This document shows, piece after piece, positions 7,175 to 16,330 of a stretch of DNA of 53,044 bases (positions are counted from its first letter, which is position 1; each line of letters opens with the position of its first letter). Under the pieces are notes generated by a model that saw only the letters and a list, made by a program, of their open reading frames with translations, was not told the DNA's origin and made no database searches. The translations under genes and the position numbers were made by a program. Origin of the DNA: Actinomycetes bacterium (lineage in GTDB: Bacteria; Actinomycetota; Acidimicrobiia; Acidimicrobiales; CADCSY01); assembly GCA_025464025.1 (NCBI GenBank), contig JAODBP010000296.1, positions 1-53,044 on the forward strand. Reading direction: 5' to 3'.

Positions 7175-7633
7175 TCAGGTCGACCAGGCGGTGGGGAACT
7201 CGAGGGGGCCGTCGTCGGGCGAGCCGGCGGTGTCGTAGCGGGTGTGCCAGGCCAGGGGCGCGTCGGAGGAGAGCGCGGCCAGGGCGGCTCGGGCTGCGGC
7301 GGTGACCCAGTGCTGGGCCAGGTCGTGCTGGGCGCCGCCGGGGGCGACGTGGTCGAGCACCTCGGACGACGCCGACGCCAGCACGGCGGCGGTGGACGCG
7401 ACGTCGCCGGCCCGGATCACGCCGGAGCCCTCGGTGACGGCGTCGAGGTCGCTGCGGTCGGCCACGTCGCTGAACAGGGCGAACAGGAGCTGCTCGTCGT
7501 CGTCGGACGCCGAGACGAAGCCGGTCGGGCGCAGCGGCGAGCCGTCGGTGCCGGCCGCGTCGAAGTCGTGGTCCTCGGCCCCGCCGAGCTTCACCGGTCC
7601 GGTCACGGCGTAGAAGTCGATGCGCACGGCCAT
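7175..7633 (-). CDS. Protein of unknown function, last gene of the pknG/telA locus (152 aa)
   Basis: I do not recognise a family. The protein is soluble and acidic, begins MAVRIDFYAVTGPVKLGG, and has a central helical stretch (about 60-120) rich in Ala and Asp. The ATG at 7633 follows an AAGGAGG ribosome site by about six bases and overlaps the TGA of the FHA gene (ATGA). Its fixed place at the end of the signalling operon suggests a partner or target of the phospho-signalling proteins, but nothing in the sequence shows which. Confidence 0.7.
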   Translation of the reverse strand: MAVRIDFYAVTGPVKLGGAEDHDFDAAGTDGSPLRPTGFVSASDDDEQLLFALFSDVADRSDLDAVTEGSGVIRAGDVASTAAVLASASSEVLDHVAPGGAQHDLAQHWVTAAARAALAALSSDAPLAWHTRYDTAGSPDDGPLEFPTAWST

Positions 7634-8361
7634 CACGAACCTCCTTCGGCCGGGGTCGCCCGGCGCACCACGATGCGGGTCCAGGCACCGACGTAGATGC
7701 GCTCGTTGTCCCCGAGCTCGCGTCGCCGGTTCGGGGCGATCGGATCCTGGGGCAGCGAACCGTCGCCGGCGGCGATGAACGTGCCGTTGGTCGACCCGAG
7801 GTCCTCGACGTACCACCGGTCCTGCTCCAGCGACAGCTGGGCGTGCCGGCGGGAGACGCCGGTGTCGGCCGAGCAGTCGACGTCGGGGAAGATCCCCCGG
7901 CTGGACGACTGGCGACCGACGAGGATCACGTCGTTCCGGAGCGGCACGACGGTGGGCAGCCCGGCCGCCGGGCACGGATCGGCGGCCGTCTCGGCGTTGG
8001 CCTCGAACCACGCCGGGTCGACCCACACCTCGGCGACCCACGCCATGGGGGCCCGACCGACCGCCGCGCCGGGCGGGTCGAGGGTGAGCGACGACGGTGC
8101 CGGCGCCGACTGCCCGGTGGTGAAGTCGTAGCCGCAGTCCTCGCAGAACAGGGCGTCGTCGATGTTCGCCGCGCCGCACCCGGGGCACGGCTTGGTCGCC
8201 GCCGGGGCGGCCGGGGCCGGCGCCGGTGGGGCCGGCGTGGGCGTGGCCGCGACCGACGGGGTCGGGGTCGTGTCCGGCCCGGCCTTCATCGGCGCGCCGC
8301 ACACGCTGCACCAGTCGCTGTCGGCCGACTCGTGGCCCTCGGGGCAGCGCTGCGTCGTCAT
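7633..8361 (-). CDS. Zinc-ribbon / FHA-domain protein (phosphothreonine reader)
   Basis: The 242-aa protein has two zinc ribbons (Cys6, His10, Cys18, Cys21; then Cys59, 62, 73, 76), a Pro/Ala-rich linker and a C-terminal FHA domain at about 140-232. The conserved binding residues are present: Gly-Arg150, Ser170-Arg-Arg-His173 and Asn192-Gly-Thr. FHA domains bind phosphothreonine, so this is the likely reader of PknG output. In mycobacteria PknG acts on the FHA protein GarA, but I see no GarA-like N-terminal ETTS phosphorylation motif here. It overlaps both neighbours by ATGA junctions. Confidence 0.85.
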   Translation of the reverse strand: MTTQRCPEGHESADSDWCSVCGAPMKAGPDTTPTPSVAATPTPAPPAPAPAAPAATKPCPGCGAANIDDALFCEDCGYDFTTGQSAPAPSSLTLDPPGAAVGRAPMAWVAEVWVDPAWFEANAETAADPCPAAGLPTVVPLRNDVILVGRQSSSRGIFPDVDCSADTGVSRRHAQLSLEQDRWYVEDLGSTNGTFIAAGDGSLPQDPIAPNRRRELGDNERIYVGAWTRIVVRRATPAEGGS

Positions 8362-9626
8362 CGAACCCTCGTGGTCTTGGTCGAGCGGGTGTCCAGGGCC
8401 ATCTCGTCGAGCTTCGACACATCCTTGCGGAGCCGCACCGTGCCGGTGGCCGGGTCCTCCACGTCGACGACCTTGCGGAGCCGGTTGGTGGCGTCCTCGT
8501 TGCCGGTCTCGGCCGCCAGCTGCACGGCCCGCCCGAGCTTGTTGGTCGCCGTCGCCTCGTCGCCGGCGGCCCGAGCGGCCAGGCCGGCTTGGATGTTCTC
8601 GGCCAGCTCGACCTGCCCGGTGTAGTGGGCCACCGCCGGGTTGATGCGAGTGGTCAGCGCCGTGTCGTCCGACCACGAGGCCTTGACCAGGCCCTGGGCC
8701 TGCACCTCGTCGCCGACGACGAGCTGGACGCGCGCCGCGAGCTGCTCGGCGCCGACCGCCTTGGCCGCCACCCGCACGGCCACGTGGAACTCGCGGCTCT
8801 CGTCGCCCCAGGCGCCGGTGGGGAACTCCTGGACCAGGTCGCTGACGCGCACGCCCCGGCTGGTGAGGTCGACGATCTCGGGCGCCACCTGGCGCACGAA
8901 CAGGACCTGGGACCCCTGGGGTGCCCACACCCGGAGCCGGGCCTCGGCCACGCCCCGCCCCATGGCGTTGCGGATGATGGCCTCGAAGTCGGCCTCCATC
9001 TCCTCGGGCTGGGCGATGAGGTCGACGGTGCCGAGGAGGGCGTCGGCGATGTAGCGCAGCTCGTCGACCTCCCAGTCGGCGCCCACGCCGCGGGTGTCGC
9101 ACTGGAAGATGCCCTTCGCCTCGGTCACGGCGGCGTGGAGCTCCTCGGGCTGCTCGCCCTCGTTGCGCCCGTCGGTCAGGAGGATGGCGTGGCGCTGGTC
9201 GGCGCCCGAGCGCTGGAAGTACGCCGTCGCCAGCCGGAGCCAGCTCCCGAGCGCCGTGCCGCCGTCGGGGTTCAGCTGCTTGACCGCCTTCTGGGCCTGC
9301 TCGCGCGTGCTCGTGCTCATGACCGCCATCCGGTGGTCGCCGGCCGGGTAGAGGACGGTGCCCCGACCGGCGCCGGCGATGACGGCGAACAGCGTGCCGT
9401 CGATGATCTCGTCGAGGGCCTTCTGACCGGCGGTGCGGGCGGCCCGGATCTTGTCGGCGGGGTTCGACATCGAGCCGGACGAGTCGATGATGATGATCTC
9501 GGCCGCGGTGGACGTCGAACCGGCGGCGCCGGCGCCGGTGCACCCGACGGCCACCACGGCGTGGACGTCGGTCCCGCCGTCGGGCAGGAACTCGTTCTGG
9601 AAGACCTCGGCGGTGAAGGTGGCCAC
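8358..9626 (-). CDS. vWA-domain protein
   Basis: This 422-aa protein has a von Willebrand A domain at about 40-230 with a full MIDAS set: Asp48, Ser50, Ser52, Thr124 and Asp152 (DSSGSMS, GGTALGSW, LLTDGRN). The C-terminal half, about 240-420, is a mixed beta and helical region. vWA proteins bind ligands through a metal ion and often act as scaffolds with AAA ATPases, of which this operon has one. There is no signal peptide, so it is cytoplasmic. The ATG follows AGGAG by nine bases, and the gene overlaps the FHA gene by ATGA. Confidence 0.85.
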   Translation of the reverse strand: MATFTAEVFQNEFLPDGGTDVHAVVAVGCTGAGAAGSTSTAAEIIIIDSSGSMSNPADKIRAARTAGQKALDEIIDGTLFAVIAGAGRGTVLYPAGDHRMAVMSTSTREQAQKAVKQLNPDGGTALGSWLRLATAYFQRSGADQRHAILLTDGRNEGEQPEELHAAVTEAKGIFQCDTRGVGADWEVDELRYIADALLGTVDLIAQPEEMEADFEAIIRNAMGRGVAEARLRVWAPQGSQVLFVRQVAPEIVDLTSRGVRVSDLVQEFPTGAWGDESREFHVAVRVAAKAVGAEQLAARVQLVVGDEVQAQGLVKASWSDDTALTTRINPAVAHYTGQVELAENIQAGLAARAAGDEATATNKLGRAVQLAAETGNEDATNRLRKVVDVEDPATGTVRLRKDVSKLDEMALDTRSTKTTRVR

Positions 9627-9657
9627 GGGCGCTCCTGGGGCTGGCGGGCGGGAAGGA

Positions 9658-10719
9658 TCAGTTCTGGGCGGGGACGAGGCGGGCGAGGGCAGCGGTGACG
9701 TTGTCCATGCCGCCGCTGGTGTTGGCGAACTCGACGAGCCGGGCGGCGACGGTGACGGGGTCGTCGCCGTGCTCGTCCACGATGCCGGCGATCAGCTCGC
9801 GCAGGTCGCCGGCGGGGGAGCAGTAGTTCCAGAGCCCATCCGAGCACACGAGCAACCAGCCGGGGCCGTCGACGGTGGCCGAGGTGAGGTCGGGCTCCGG
9901 GTGCGGAGCGTCGGCACCCAGCCACCGGGTGATGGCATGGGCCTCGGGGGCCGCCTCGGCCGCCTCGCGCGGCACGCCGATGGCGATCTGGTCGCTGGCC
10001 CACGAGTGATCGGTCGTGAGCTGGGTGGCCGGCCCCTCGTCGGGCAGCCAGTAGGCCCGGCTGTCGCCGACCCAGCCGGCCACGAGCACGCCCGCCTCGA
10101 CCACCGCCGCGACGAACGTGCACGACGGCGGGTCCTCGCCGGCGGCGGTGACGGCGGCGGCCTGCTCGTTGGCCTCCTCGGCCGCCGCCTCGATCGCGCT
10201 GCTCCAGTGGACGATCCGCGCCGACGGGCTGGGGAGGTTCGCCACCCGCGCCGTGGCGAGTGAGTCGCGGGCGGCCCGGGCGGCGGCGAGCGAGGCCAGG
10301 TCGGATGCCGGGGCCGAGGTCACCCCGTCGCAGACGACGATGGCGCAGAACGAGCCGGGTGCGGCGTCGGCGGCGAGGGCCATGGCGTCCTCGTTGCGGT
10401 TGTGCCGGATGCCCCGGTCGCACGAGCCGGCCACCCACGGGGCCGGGGCCTCGTCCCAGTGGTCGCGCTCCTTCGGTGCCGCCGCGCCGCAACGGTCGCA
10501 CCAGCCGTCGGCGTCGAACGTGCCGCCGCACGAGCACGTGCGGGCCGACGGCGCGTCGACCGGTTCCGGCTCCGGTTCGGGCGGTGGGGCCGCGGGCTGC
10601 CCGCGGAGCGGTGCCCCGCACGACTCGCAGAACTCGTCGGCGGCGCCCACGGCCGCGCCGCACGACGGACAGATGCCGGCCGTGGGGGCGTCGAGTGGAT
10701 CGAGGGGCGTGTCGGGCAT
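9658..10719 (-). CDS. Zinc-ribbon / PP2C-family Ser/Thr phosphatase
   Basis: The 353-aa protein has two N-terminal zinc ribbons (Cys17, 20, 31, 34; Cys62, 64, 74, 77) around an acidic Pro-rich linker, then a PP2C domain from about residue 95 to the end. Metal-binding motifs are visible: DRGIRHNRNEDA (101-112), CDGV (Asp131), WVGDSRAYW, VCSDGLW and DNVTAA. It is the obvious opponent of PknG and is coupled to it by an ATGA overlap at 10719. The start MPDTP is preferred because upstream codons are an Arg-rich shadow of pknG. Confidence 0.88.
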   Translation of the reverse strand: MPDTPLDPLDAPTAGICPSCGAAVGAADEFCESCGAPLRGQPAAPPPEPEPEPVDAPSARTCSCGGTFDADGWCDRCGAAAPKERDHWDEAPAPWVAGSCDRGIRHNRNEDAMALAADAAPGSFCAIVVCDGVTSAPASDLASLAAARAARDSLATARVANLPSPSARIVHWSSAIEAAAEEANEQAAAVTAAGEDPPSCTFVAAVVEAGVLVAGWVGDSRAYWLPDEGPATQLTTDHSWASDQIAIGVPREAAEAAPEAHAITRWLGADAPHPEPDLTSATVDGPGWLLVCSDGLWNYCSPAGDLRELIAGIVDEHGDDPVTVAARLVEFANTSGGMDNVTAALARLVPAQN

Positions 10720-12917
10720 CAGACGAGCGTGCGCGGTCGCACCCGGTTGGCGGCGTCGACGTAGGCGATGCGCTGGGAGCGGTCCTCGACGCCGGCGGCG
10801 AGGTGGCGGAACGCCCGCTCCAGCCCCTCCCGCAGCGGGCGCTCGTCGCACGGGATCCCGCTGATGAGGATGCTGGCGTCACCGCCGGTGCGGGTGACGG
10901 CTTCGAGGGCCGAGGTGAGCACGTCGACGAGCAGCAGCTGTCGGTCGTGGGGATCGATCGTGACGTGCTCGATGCTGGCCATGGCGTCGGCCAGGGCGGG
11001 CAGGCCCTGGCGGCTGGTGGCGAGGAGCTGGGCGCGCTGCCGGCGGGCGGCGACGTAGCCGGCGCTGGTGGGCGGCACGAGGTCGAGCGCGGCCAGGGCA
11101 TCGGTGACGTTGTTGCCGGCCCGCAGGCGAGCCAGCCCGAAGGCGGCGGGGGCGGTGTAGGCGGCGTCGGTGGTGGCGCACACGGCGTAGAGCCGGGCCG
11201 CGGTGGCACCGTCGCCGGCGGCCTCGCAGGCCAGGGCGAGGGCGAGCTTCGGTGCCAGCTCGCCGGGCACCTGGCCGTACACGGCGTTGAACGAGGCCAT
11301 GGCGTCGACGTGGCGCTTGCTGGCCAGGGCGGCGAGGCCCGACAGCCACACGGCCCGCCACTCCCACGGGTCGCTGGCGAGGAGCTCGTGGACGGTCCGC
11401 AGCGCCATGTCCTGCTGGCCCACGTCGATGAGGGCCCGGGCCGTGGCCAGGCGCACCTCGGTCGTGTGCTCCGGCGCGTGCTGGAGGGCGGTGAGGCGAG
11501 CCGACGGGTCGGCCACCGAGACGCCGTCGAGCCAGGCGGCCATGGCGTCGGCCGGATCGACCTTGAGGCCGGGCAGCAGGTTCCAGTGCAGGGCGTCGTC
11601 GGTCACCGTCGGCGTGTCGAACAGGGTCGACGGGGCGGCCTGGTGGGCGCTCGGGGTGCGGCCGTCGACGGCCACGACCTCCCGCAGCACCCCGAGGAGC
11701 TGCTCGCGCAGCTCGTCGGCCGACTGGAACCGGTCGTCGGGGTCGGTGGCGCACGCCTTGGCCAGCAGGCGGTGGAACGAGTCGTAGCGCTGGAACAGCG
11801 GCGTGTCCTCCACCGCCGGCAGGCGATCGACGAACGTCGACTGGTAGCCGCGGAACTCCATGCAGAGCACGGCCAACGTCCGGCCGATCGTGTAGATGTC
11901 GCCCGGCACGCTGGGTCCGATCTCGGGCACCTCGGGCGCCTGGAAGCCGACCGTCCCGTAGATGGCGCTCGTGGCATCGTCGGCCCGGCGCACGCCGCCG
12001 AGGTCGATGAGCTTCACGGCGTCACCCTCCTGGATGACGTTGTCGGGCTTGAAGTCGCAGTAGATGAGCCCGTGGGCGTGGAGGTAGCTGAACGCCCCGC
12101 AGACCTCGATGATGTAGGCGATCGCCTGGTCGACGGGGATCGGGTCGTAGTTGCCGCCGTTGGCCCGCATGCGCTGCTTGAGGATGGCCTTGAGCGACGG
12201 CCCGCCGACGTACTCCATGACGATGTAGCCGGCGCCCTCGTGGCGGACGAAGTTGTGGATCTCGACGATGAGCGGGTGCTGCACCTCGGCGAGGAACTGC
12301 TGCTCGGCGATGGCCGCGGCGTAGGCGTCGGCGTCGCCGGCGTTGAGCAGGCCCTTGAGCACGACGTAGCGGTCCGACACGTTGCGGTCGCGGGCGAGGT
12401 AGATCCAGCCGAGGCCGCCGTGGGCCAGGGCGCCGACGATCTGGTACTGCCCGCCGACCAGGTCGCCGGCGACGAGCTTCGGCGCGAACGAGAACGAGTT
12501 GCGGCACTTGGGGCAGAAGCCTTCGGTCCGCCCCGGCTTGCCGTCGCGGCTGCGCCCCACCGGCGCGCCGCAGTTCGAGCAGAACCGCTTGTCCTCCGGA
12601 ACCTCGGCCACGGCCATCACGGCCGAGGCCGGGTCGGACACGGGCGCCGACGGGATGACCGTGATGCCCGCGCCCAGCCGGGGCGCGCTCGACCGCGTCG
12701 AGCTGCGGTTGATCCGGCGGGTGCGGTTCGACCCGGGCGCGGTGCGGTTCGACCCCAGCGGGGTGCTGGCCAGCCGGCTCGTGGTCGACGGGCCGCTGAC
12801 CTTGCCCAACGCGCTGGCGCTCGGCGCCGGCGCGCTGCCGGCCGGCGACCCGCAGACGTTGCACCACCCGTCCTCGATGGTGCCGGTGCAGCCGGGCTGG
12901 GCGCAGTGTTCGGCCAT
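10719..12917 (-). CDS. pknG: Serine/threonine protein kinase PknG
   Basis: The 732-aa protein matches PknG throughout. It has an extra N-terminal zinc ribbon (Cys5, 10, 19, 22) and a low-complexity Ser/Arg linker. The PknG rubredoxin-like site follows (Cys113, 116, 135, 138), then a kinase domain at about 155-400 (AHGGLGWIYLARDRNV, Lys188, YCDFKPDN with Asp288, IDLGGV) and a TPR region at about 450-700 (GELAPKLALA, AAFGLARLR, VPPTSAGY). In mycobacteria PknG responds to GlnX/GlnH and controls glutamate metabolism. Two ATGs are adjacent; 12917 is chosen because the AGGAGG is only one base from the ATG at 12920. The N-terminal extra zinc ribbon is not part of the mycobacterial protein as I know it. 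Confidence 0.92.
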   Translation of the reverse strand: MAEHCAQPGCTGTIEDGWCNVCGSPAGSAPAPSASALGKVSGPSTTSRLASTPLGSNRTAPGSNRTRRINRSSTRSSAPRLGAGITVIPSAPVSDPASAVMAVAEVPEDKRFCSNCGAPVGRSRDGKPGRTEGFCPKCRNSFSFAPKLVAGDLVGGQYQIVGALAHGGLGWIYLARDRNVSDRYVVLKGLLNAGDADAYAAAIAEQQFLAEVQHPLIVEIHNFVRHEGAGYIVMEYVGGPSLKAILKQRMRANGGNYDPIPVDQAIAYIIEVCGAFSYLHAHGLIYCDFKPDNVIQEGDAVKLIDLGGVRRADDATSAIYGTVGFQAPEVPEIGPSVPGDIYTIGRTLAVLCMEFRGYQSTFVDRLPAVEDTPLFQRYDSFHRLLAKACATDPDDRFQSADELREQLLGVLREVVAVDGRTPSAHQAAPSTLFDTPTVTDDALHWNLLPGLKVDPADAMAAWLDGVSVADPSARLTALQHAPEHTTEVRLATARALIDVGQQDMALRTVHELLASDPWEWRAVWLSGLAALASKRHVDAMASFNAVYGQVPGELAPKLALALACEAAGDGATAARLYAVCATTDAAYTAPAAFGLARLRAGNNVTDALAALDLVPPTSAGYVAARRQRAQLLATSRQGLPALADAMASIEHVTIDPHDRQLLLVDVLTSALEAVTRTGGDASILISGIPCDERPLREGLERAFRHLAAGVEDRSQRIAYVDAANRVRPRTLV

Positions 12918-14062
12918 CATCCCTCCTGGTCGGGATCGGGCGCCGCGGTGCGGCGGTGCACCTCGTCGCGGTAGGCGTCGAGCAGGCGGCGGGCCTCGTC
13001 GAGGTCGCACGGGGCCTGCCACAGCACGACGCGGGCCGCGCCGTGGCGGGCGGCGAGGTCGGCGTCCTCGGCCAGGCCGTGGCGGCCGGCCATCTGGTGG
13101 TAGGCGTCGAGCAGGCCGCGGAGCTCGGTCCGGACGTCGAGCGGCTCGGCGTAGCGGCGGCGGACCTCGGCCAGGGCCCGCTCGACCTGGTCGAGCCGCG
13201 GGGCGAAGGCGTCGAGGGCGGCGCGCCGGGTCGGGCGGTCTCCGCCGGTGGGCACGGGGCCGAGCACGCTGACGGCCGGCACGGCCAGGTTCGGCGCGCC
13301 GACGACCTTCTCGATGCAGCGGCGGGCCAGCACGCGGGCCTCGGCCTCGGCCTGCCCGGCCCGCTCCAGCCGAGTGGCGAGCGCGGCCTGGTCGCGGGTG
13401 ATCGAACGCTCGAGCTCGTGGTCGGCGCTGAGCACCCGGTCGAGCGGTCCGACGGCCGCGGCGATGGCGGCGAGCTCGGGGCCGACGTCGGCGCCGCCCC
13501 GGCCCCGTTCCAGGGCCCGGTCGTAGCGGGCCCGCAGGGCGCCGACCTCCTCGACGTGCTCGCCGAGCTGGGCGGCCAGGTGCGCGACCCGGGTGAGCCG
13601 GTCGCCCAGGGGCCCGAGCACGTCGCCCACGCCGGCCCGGGCCAGGGCGTCGTCCTCCAGCCGCTCGGTCAGGCGCTCGACCTGGGAGTCGAGGAGCGTG
13701 CACGCCTCGGGGAACGTGAGGGCCAGGCCGGCGTCGAGCTGCTGGTTCAGCCGTCCCCACGTGAGCCGGGCGATCGACTCGAGCTCGGGGTCGCCCACTC
13801 GCCCGGAGTCCCAGGTGGTGACGAGCTCGTCGACCCGGGTGGTCACCGCCTGCCAGAGGGCGAACGCCAGCGTGACGTCGCCGGCGAGGGCGTCGGGATC
13901 GGTGGCCGAGCGGCTCCGGGCGTCGAGCTGCTCGAGGGTGATGTGGACCTGGTCGCGCCACCGGGTGAGCGCGCCGAGGTAGGTGAGCACGTCGCGCCGG
14001 GGCGCGGCCTTGCCGAGGGCGCCGGGGGGCCGGGGCGGTGCCGCCGCCGGAGCGTCGATCAC
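12917..14062 (-). CDS. Helical protein of unknown function between glnH and pknG (381 aa)
   Basis: I do not recognise a family. The protein has no signal peptide or membrane segment. It is strongly helical, with heptad-like Leu/Arg/Glu stretches around 40-140 and 140-260, so coiled coils are likely. A GTG start at 14062 overlaps the glnH TGA (GTGA), and its TGA overlaps the pknG ATG. Being locked between the receptor and kinase genes suggests a link between them, such as an adaptor, but this is inference from position only. Confidence 0.8.
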   Translation of the reverse strand: MIDAPAAAPPRPPGALGKAAPRRDVLTYLGALTRWRDQVHITLEQLDARSRSATDPDALAGDVTLAFALWQAVTTRVDELVTTWDSGRVGDPELESIARLTWGRLNQQLDAGLALTFPEACTLLDSQVERLTERLEDDALARAGVGDVLGPLGDRLTRVAHLAAQLGEHVEEVGALRARYDRALERGRGGADVGPELAAIAAAVGPLDRVLSADHELERSITRDQAALATRLERAGQAEAEARVLARRCIEKVVGAPNLAVPAVSVLGPVPTGGDRPTRRAALDAFAPRLDQVERALAEVRRRYAEPLDVRTELRGLLDAYHQMAGRHGLAEDADLAARHGAARVVLWQAPCDLDEARRLLDAYRDEVHRRTAAPDPDQEG

Positions 14063-15009
14063 GGGGTGCGTCCGTAGACGGCGGGCGGCGGCGTGCCGGG
14101 GGTGCCGAGCCAGCGCTGGTGGATCTGCTGCCAGGTGCCGTCGGCCCGCATCCGCTGCAGGACGCCGTTCACGAACCGCACGAGGTCGGGGTGGTCCTTG
14201 TTCATGCCGACGCCGTAGGGCTCCTGGGTGAAGAGGTCGCCGATCACCTTGGCGTACGGGTCCTGGGCCGCGAACCCGGCGAGCACGGTGTCGTCGCCGG
14301 TGATGGCGTCGACCGCGCCCTGCTGGAACAGCACGAGGCAGTCGGTGAGGTCGACCTGGCCCACCGCCTTCACCTTCGGGTACGCCGCCAGGTTGTCGAT
14401 GTTGGTCGAGCCCTCGGCGGCGCAGACCCGTTCGCCGTCCATGTCCTGGATGCCCGTCGCCGTGGAGTCGACGTGCACCAGGACCTTCTGCCCGGCGTGG
14501 AAGTACTCGCTGGAGAACGCGATGCGCTGCCACCGGACGCAGTTGATCGTCATGGTGTGGGCGACCATGTCGACCGAGCCGTCCTCCAGCACCGGCAGGC
14601 GCTGGGCGTAGGTGATGACGCGGTACTCGATCTTGTCCGGGTTGCCGAAGATGGCGCGGGCCATCTCCCGCAGGATGTCGATGTCGAAGCCCTCGATGCG
14701 ACCGGTGAAGGGGTTGCGGGCGCCGAACAGCTTGGTGTCGGCCGAGACGCCGACGACGAGGCGACCCCGCTTGGCGATGGCCGCCATGGCCGACCCGGCC
14801 GGCATGGCACCGGGGGCGGGCAGCGACCCGGTCGGGGCGTACGAGGCGACCGGGTTGCCGCAGTCGACGTTCTCGGCCGGAGCCGGCGCGGCCGTGGTGG
14901 ACGTGGTCGTGGTCGACGGCGTGGCATCGGGGAACGAGCCGCCGTCGGTGCACCCGACCACCGCCACGAGGGCGACGGCGGCGGTGAGCAGGAGGGGGCG
15001 GACGTGCAT
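14059..15009 (-). CDS. glnH: GlnH-like solute-binding lipoprotein
   Basis: The 316-aa protein has a lipoprotein signal (lipobox VVGC, Cys20), a Thr/Ser-rich linker at about 30-45 and a family 3 solute-binding domain. Diagnostic stretches are GRLVVGVSADTKLFGARNP, GFDIDILREMARAIFG and GDLFTQEPYGVGMNKD. In mycobacteria GlnH binds Asp/Glu and signals through GlnX rather than an ABC importer; no permease or ATPase gene is present here either. The ATG overlaps the glnX TGA. Confidence 0.88.
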   Translation of the reverse strand: MHVRPLLLTAAVALVAVVGCTDGGSFPDATPSTTTTSTTAAPAPAENVDCGNPVASYAPTGSLPAPGAMPAGSAMAAIAKRGRLVVGVSADTKLFGARNPFTGRIEGFDIDILREMARAIFGNPDKIEYRVITYAQRLPVLEDGSVDMVAHTMTINCVRWQRIAFSSEYFHAGQKVLVHVDSTATGIQDMDGERVCAAEGSTNIDNLAAYPKVKAVGQVDLTDCLVLFQQGAVDAITGDDTVLAGFAAQDPYAKVIGDLFTQEPYGVGMNKDHPDLVRFVNGVLQRMRADGTWQQIHQRWLGTPGTPPPAVYGRTP

Positions 15010-16283
15010 CACTCGTACTCCCGCAGTCGGATGGCCACGCCGCGCCAGGCGGCCGCGGCGGCGGCGAGGGCGAGGGCGAGGAGGACCCACCGCAGCCCGG
15101 TGAGCGGCGTCTGGGCATCGTCGAGGTCGCCGGCGATGGCGGTCGCCCGGGTGTCGAGCTCCCGCCCCGACGCCGTGTCGAAGGCGCGGAAGGCGCCGTT
15201 GGCGGTCATGCGGTCGGACGCGGGTCCGGTGGCGATGGCGACGGCCTGGTCCCAGTCGCCCGACTCGTCGGCGGTGCGGATGGTCTGGTGGACGAGGACG
15301 TACGAGTCGAGGGTGCCGTTCACGGTCCGGTCGTGGGTGCCGAGCTGCGCCTGTTGCCGTGCCACGGCCATCTGCTCGTCGAAGCGCTGGTCGTAGGCCT
15401 CGCCCGAGCCGCGGGAGATGAGCGTGAGGCTCTCGGCCGACTTGGCGTCGAAGGCGGCGATGCGGGCCGCGGCCAGGGCCACCGAGTCGGCGTAGGCCCC
15501 GTCCCGCACGTCGTCGGCCTTGATCTGGGCCACCCCCATGAGGAACGTCGAGACCACGGTGGCCAGCACGATCACCCCGACGGCCGCAGTGAGGGGCACG
15601 TTGACCAGCCGCCGGGTCCGGGCGGCGAGCCAGCTCGCCGCCGACAGGGTCGCGGCGAGGAAGATGGCGGCGCCGATCCAGAGGCCGGACGTGGCCGAGG
15701 AGCTCCGCCCGTAGGCGTCGGACACCCGGCGCTGGCTCCGGTCGACGAGCGACGAGAGGGTCGGCAGCATCTCGACCTGAAGCAGGTTCGACGCCTGCTT
15801 GAGGTACGCCACGCCGACGGGGAAGCCCTGGCGGTTGTTGGCCCGGGCCGACTCGACGAGGCCGGTGTAGCGGGACAGGGCGTCGTTCACCTTGCCCAGC
15901 GCCACGCCGTCGGCCTCACCGTGGGCCGACGCCTCGGCCAGCGTGGCGCTGGCCCGGGCGATGCCGCCCTCGTAGGACTCGCGCAGCGACCGCGGCTCCA
16001 GGCCACCGACCAGGAAGGCGTTGGTGGCGCTGGCGTCGGCCTCCACCAGGTTGGTGTGGATGCGCTGGAGGCGAACGAGCTGGGCCGCCTCCGAGCGGGC
16101 CGTGGCCAGCGACGACGAGCGGGCCGACACGGCGGCGAAGCCGACGATGCCGAACAGGAGCGTGGCCGCCACCGACACGGCGCCGAAGGCGCGCAGCGTG
16201 CCCGGCGTGCCGGCGAAGGCGTCGCGCCAGCGCGACCGGCGGGGGGCGACGGTGGGGGCCGGCGGCGTGGTGGTCTGGGCCAT
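15009..16283 (-). CDS. glnX: GlnX-like transmembrane signalling protein
   Basis: The 424-aa protein has four membrane segments (about 36-58, 210-230, 242-265 and 400-418) with two extracellular helical domains between them, the arrangement of mycobacterial GlnX. That protein passes amino-acid binding by GlnH to cytoplasmic PknG. The sequence resembles chemoreceptor sensor domains (helical, Ala/Arg/Ser-rich) without a signalling tail. The ATG at 16283 follows AGGAG by five bases. It is coupled to glnH by an ATGA overlap. Confidence 0.85.
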   Translation of the reverse strand: MAQTTTPPAPTVAPRRSRWRDAFAGTPGTLRAFGAVSVAATLLFGIVGFAAVSARSSSLATARSEAAQLVRLQRIHTNLVEADASATNAFLVGGLEPRSLRESYEGGIARASATLAEASAHGEADGVALGKVNDALSRYTGLVESARANNRQGFPVGVAYLKQASNLLQVEMLPTLSSLVDRSQRRVSDAYGRSSSATSGLWIGAAIFLAATLSAASWLAARTRRLVNVPLTAAVGVIVLATVVSTFLMGVAQIKADDVRDGAYADSVALAAARIAAFDAKSAESLTLISRGSGEAYDQRFDEQMAVARQQAQLGTHDRTVNGTLDSYVLVHQTIRTADESGDWDQAVAIATGPASDRMTANGAFRAFDTASGRELDTRATAIAGDLDDAQTPLTGLRWVLLALALAAAAAAWRGVAIRLREYE

Positions 16284-16330
16284 GGTGCTCCTAGGACGCT
16301 CGAGCGGGCCGGGATGTGCTGCGGTCGTCG

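Noticed and set aside
10260..12974. 904-residue plus-strand frame opposite pknG
   Set aside because: It is Arg/Gly/Val-rich antisense of the well-supported kinase gene and has no domain or start signal.
14059..15009. Amino-acid ABC importer
   Set aside because: There is a binding protein but no permease or ATPase gene; synteny with glnX and pknG points to a sensor role.
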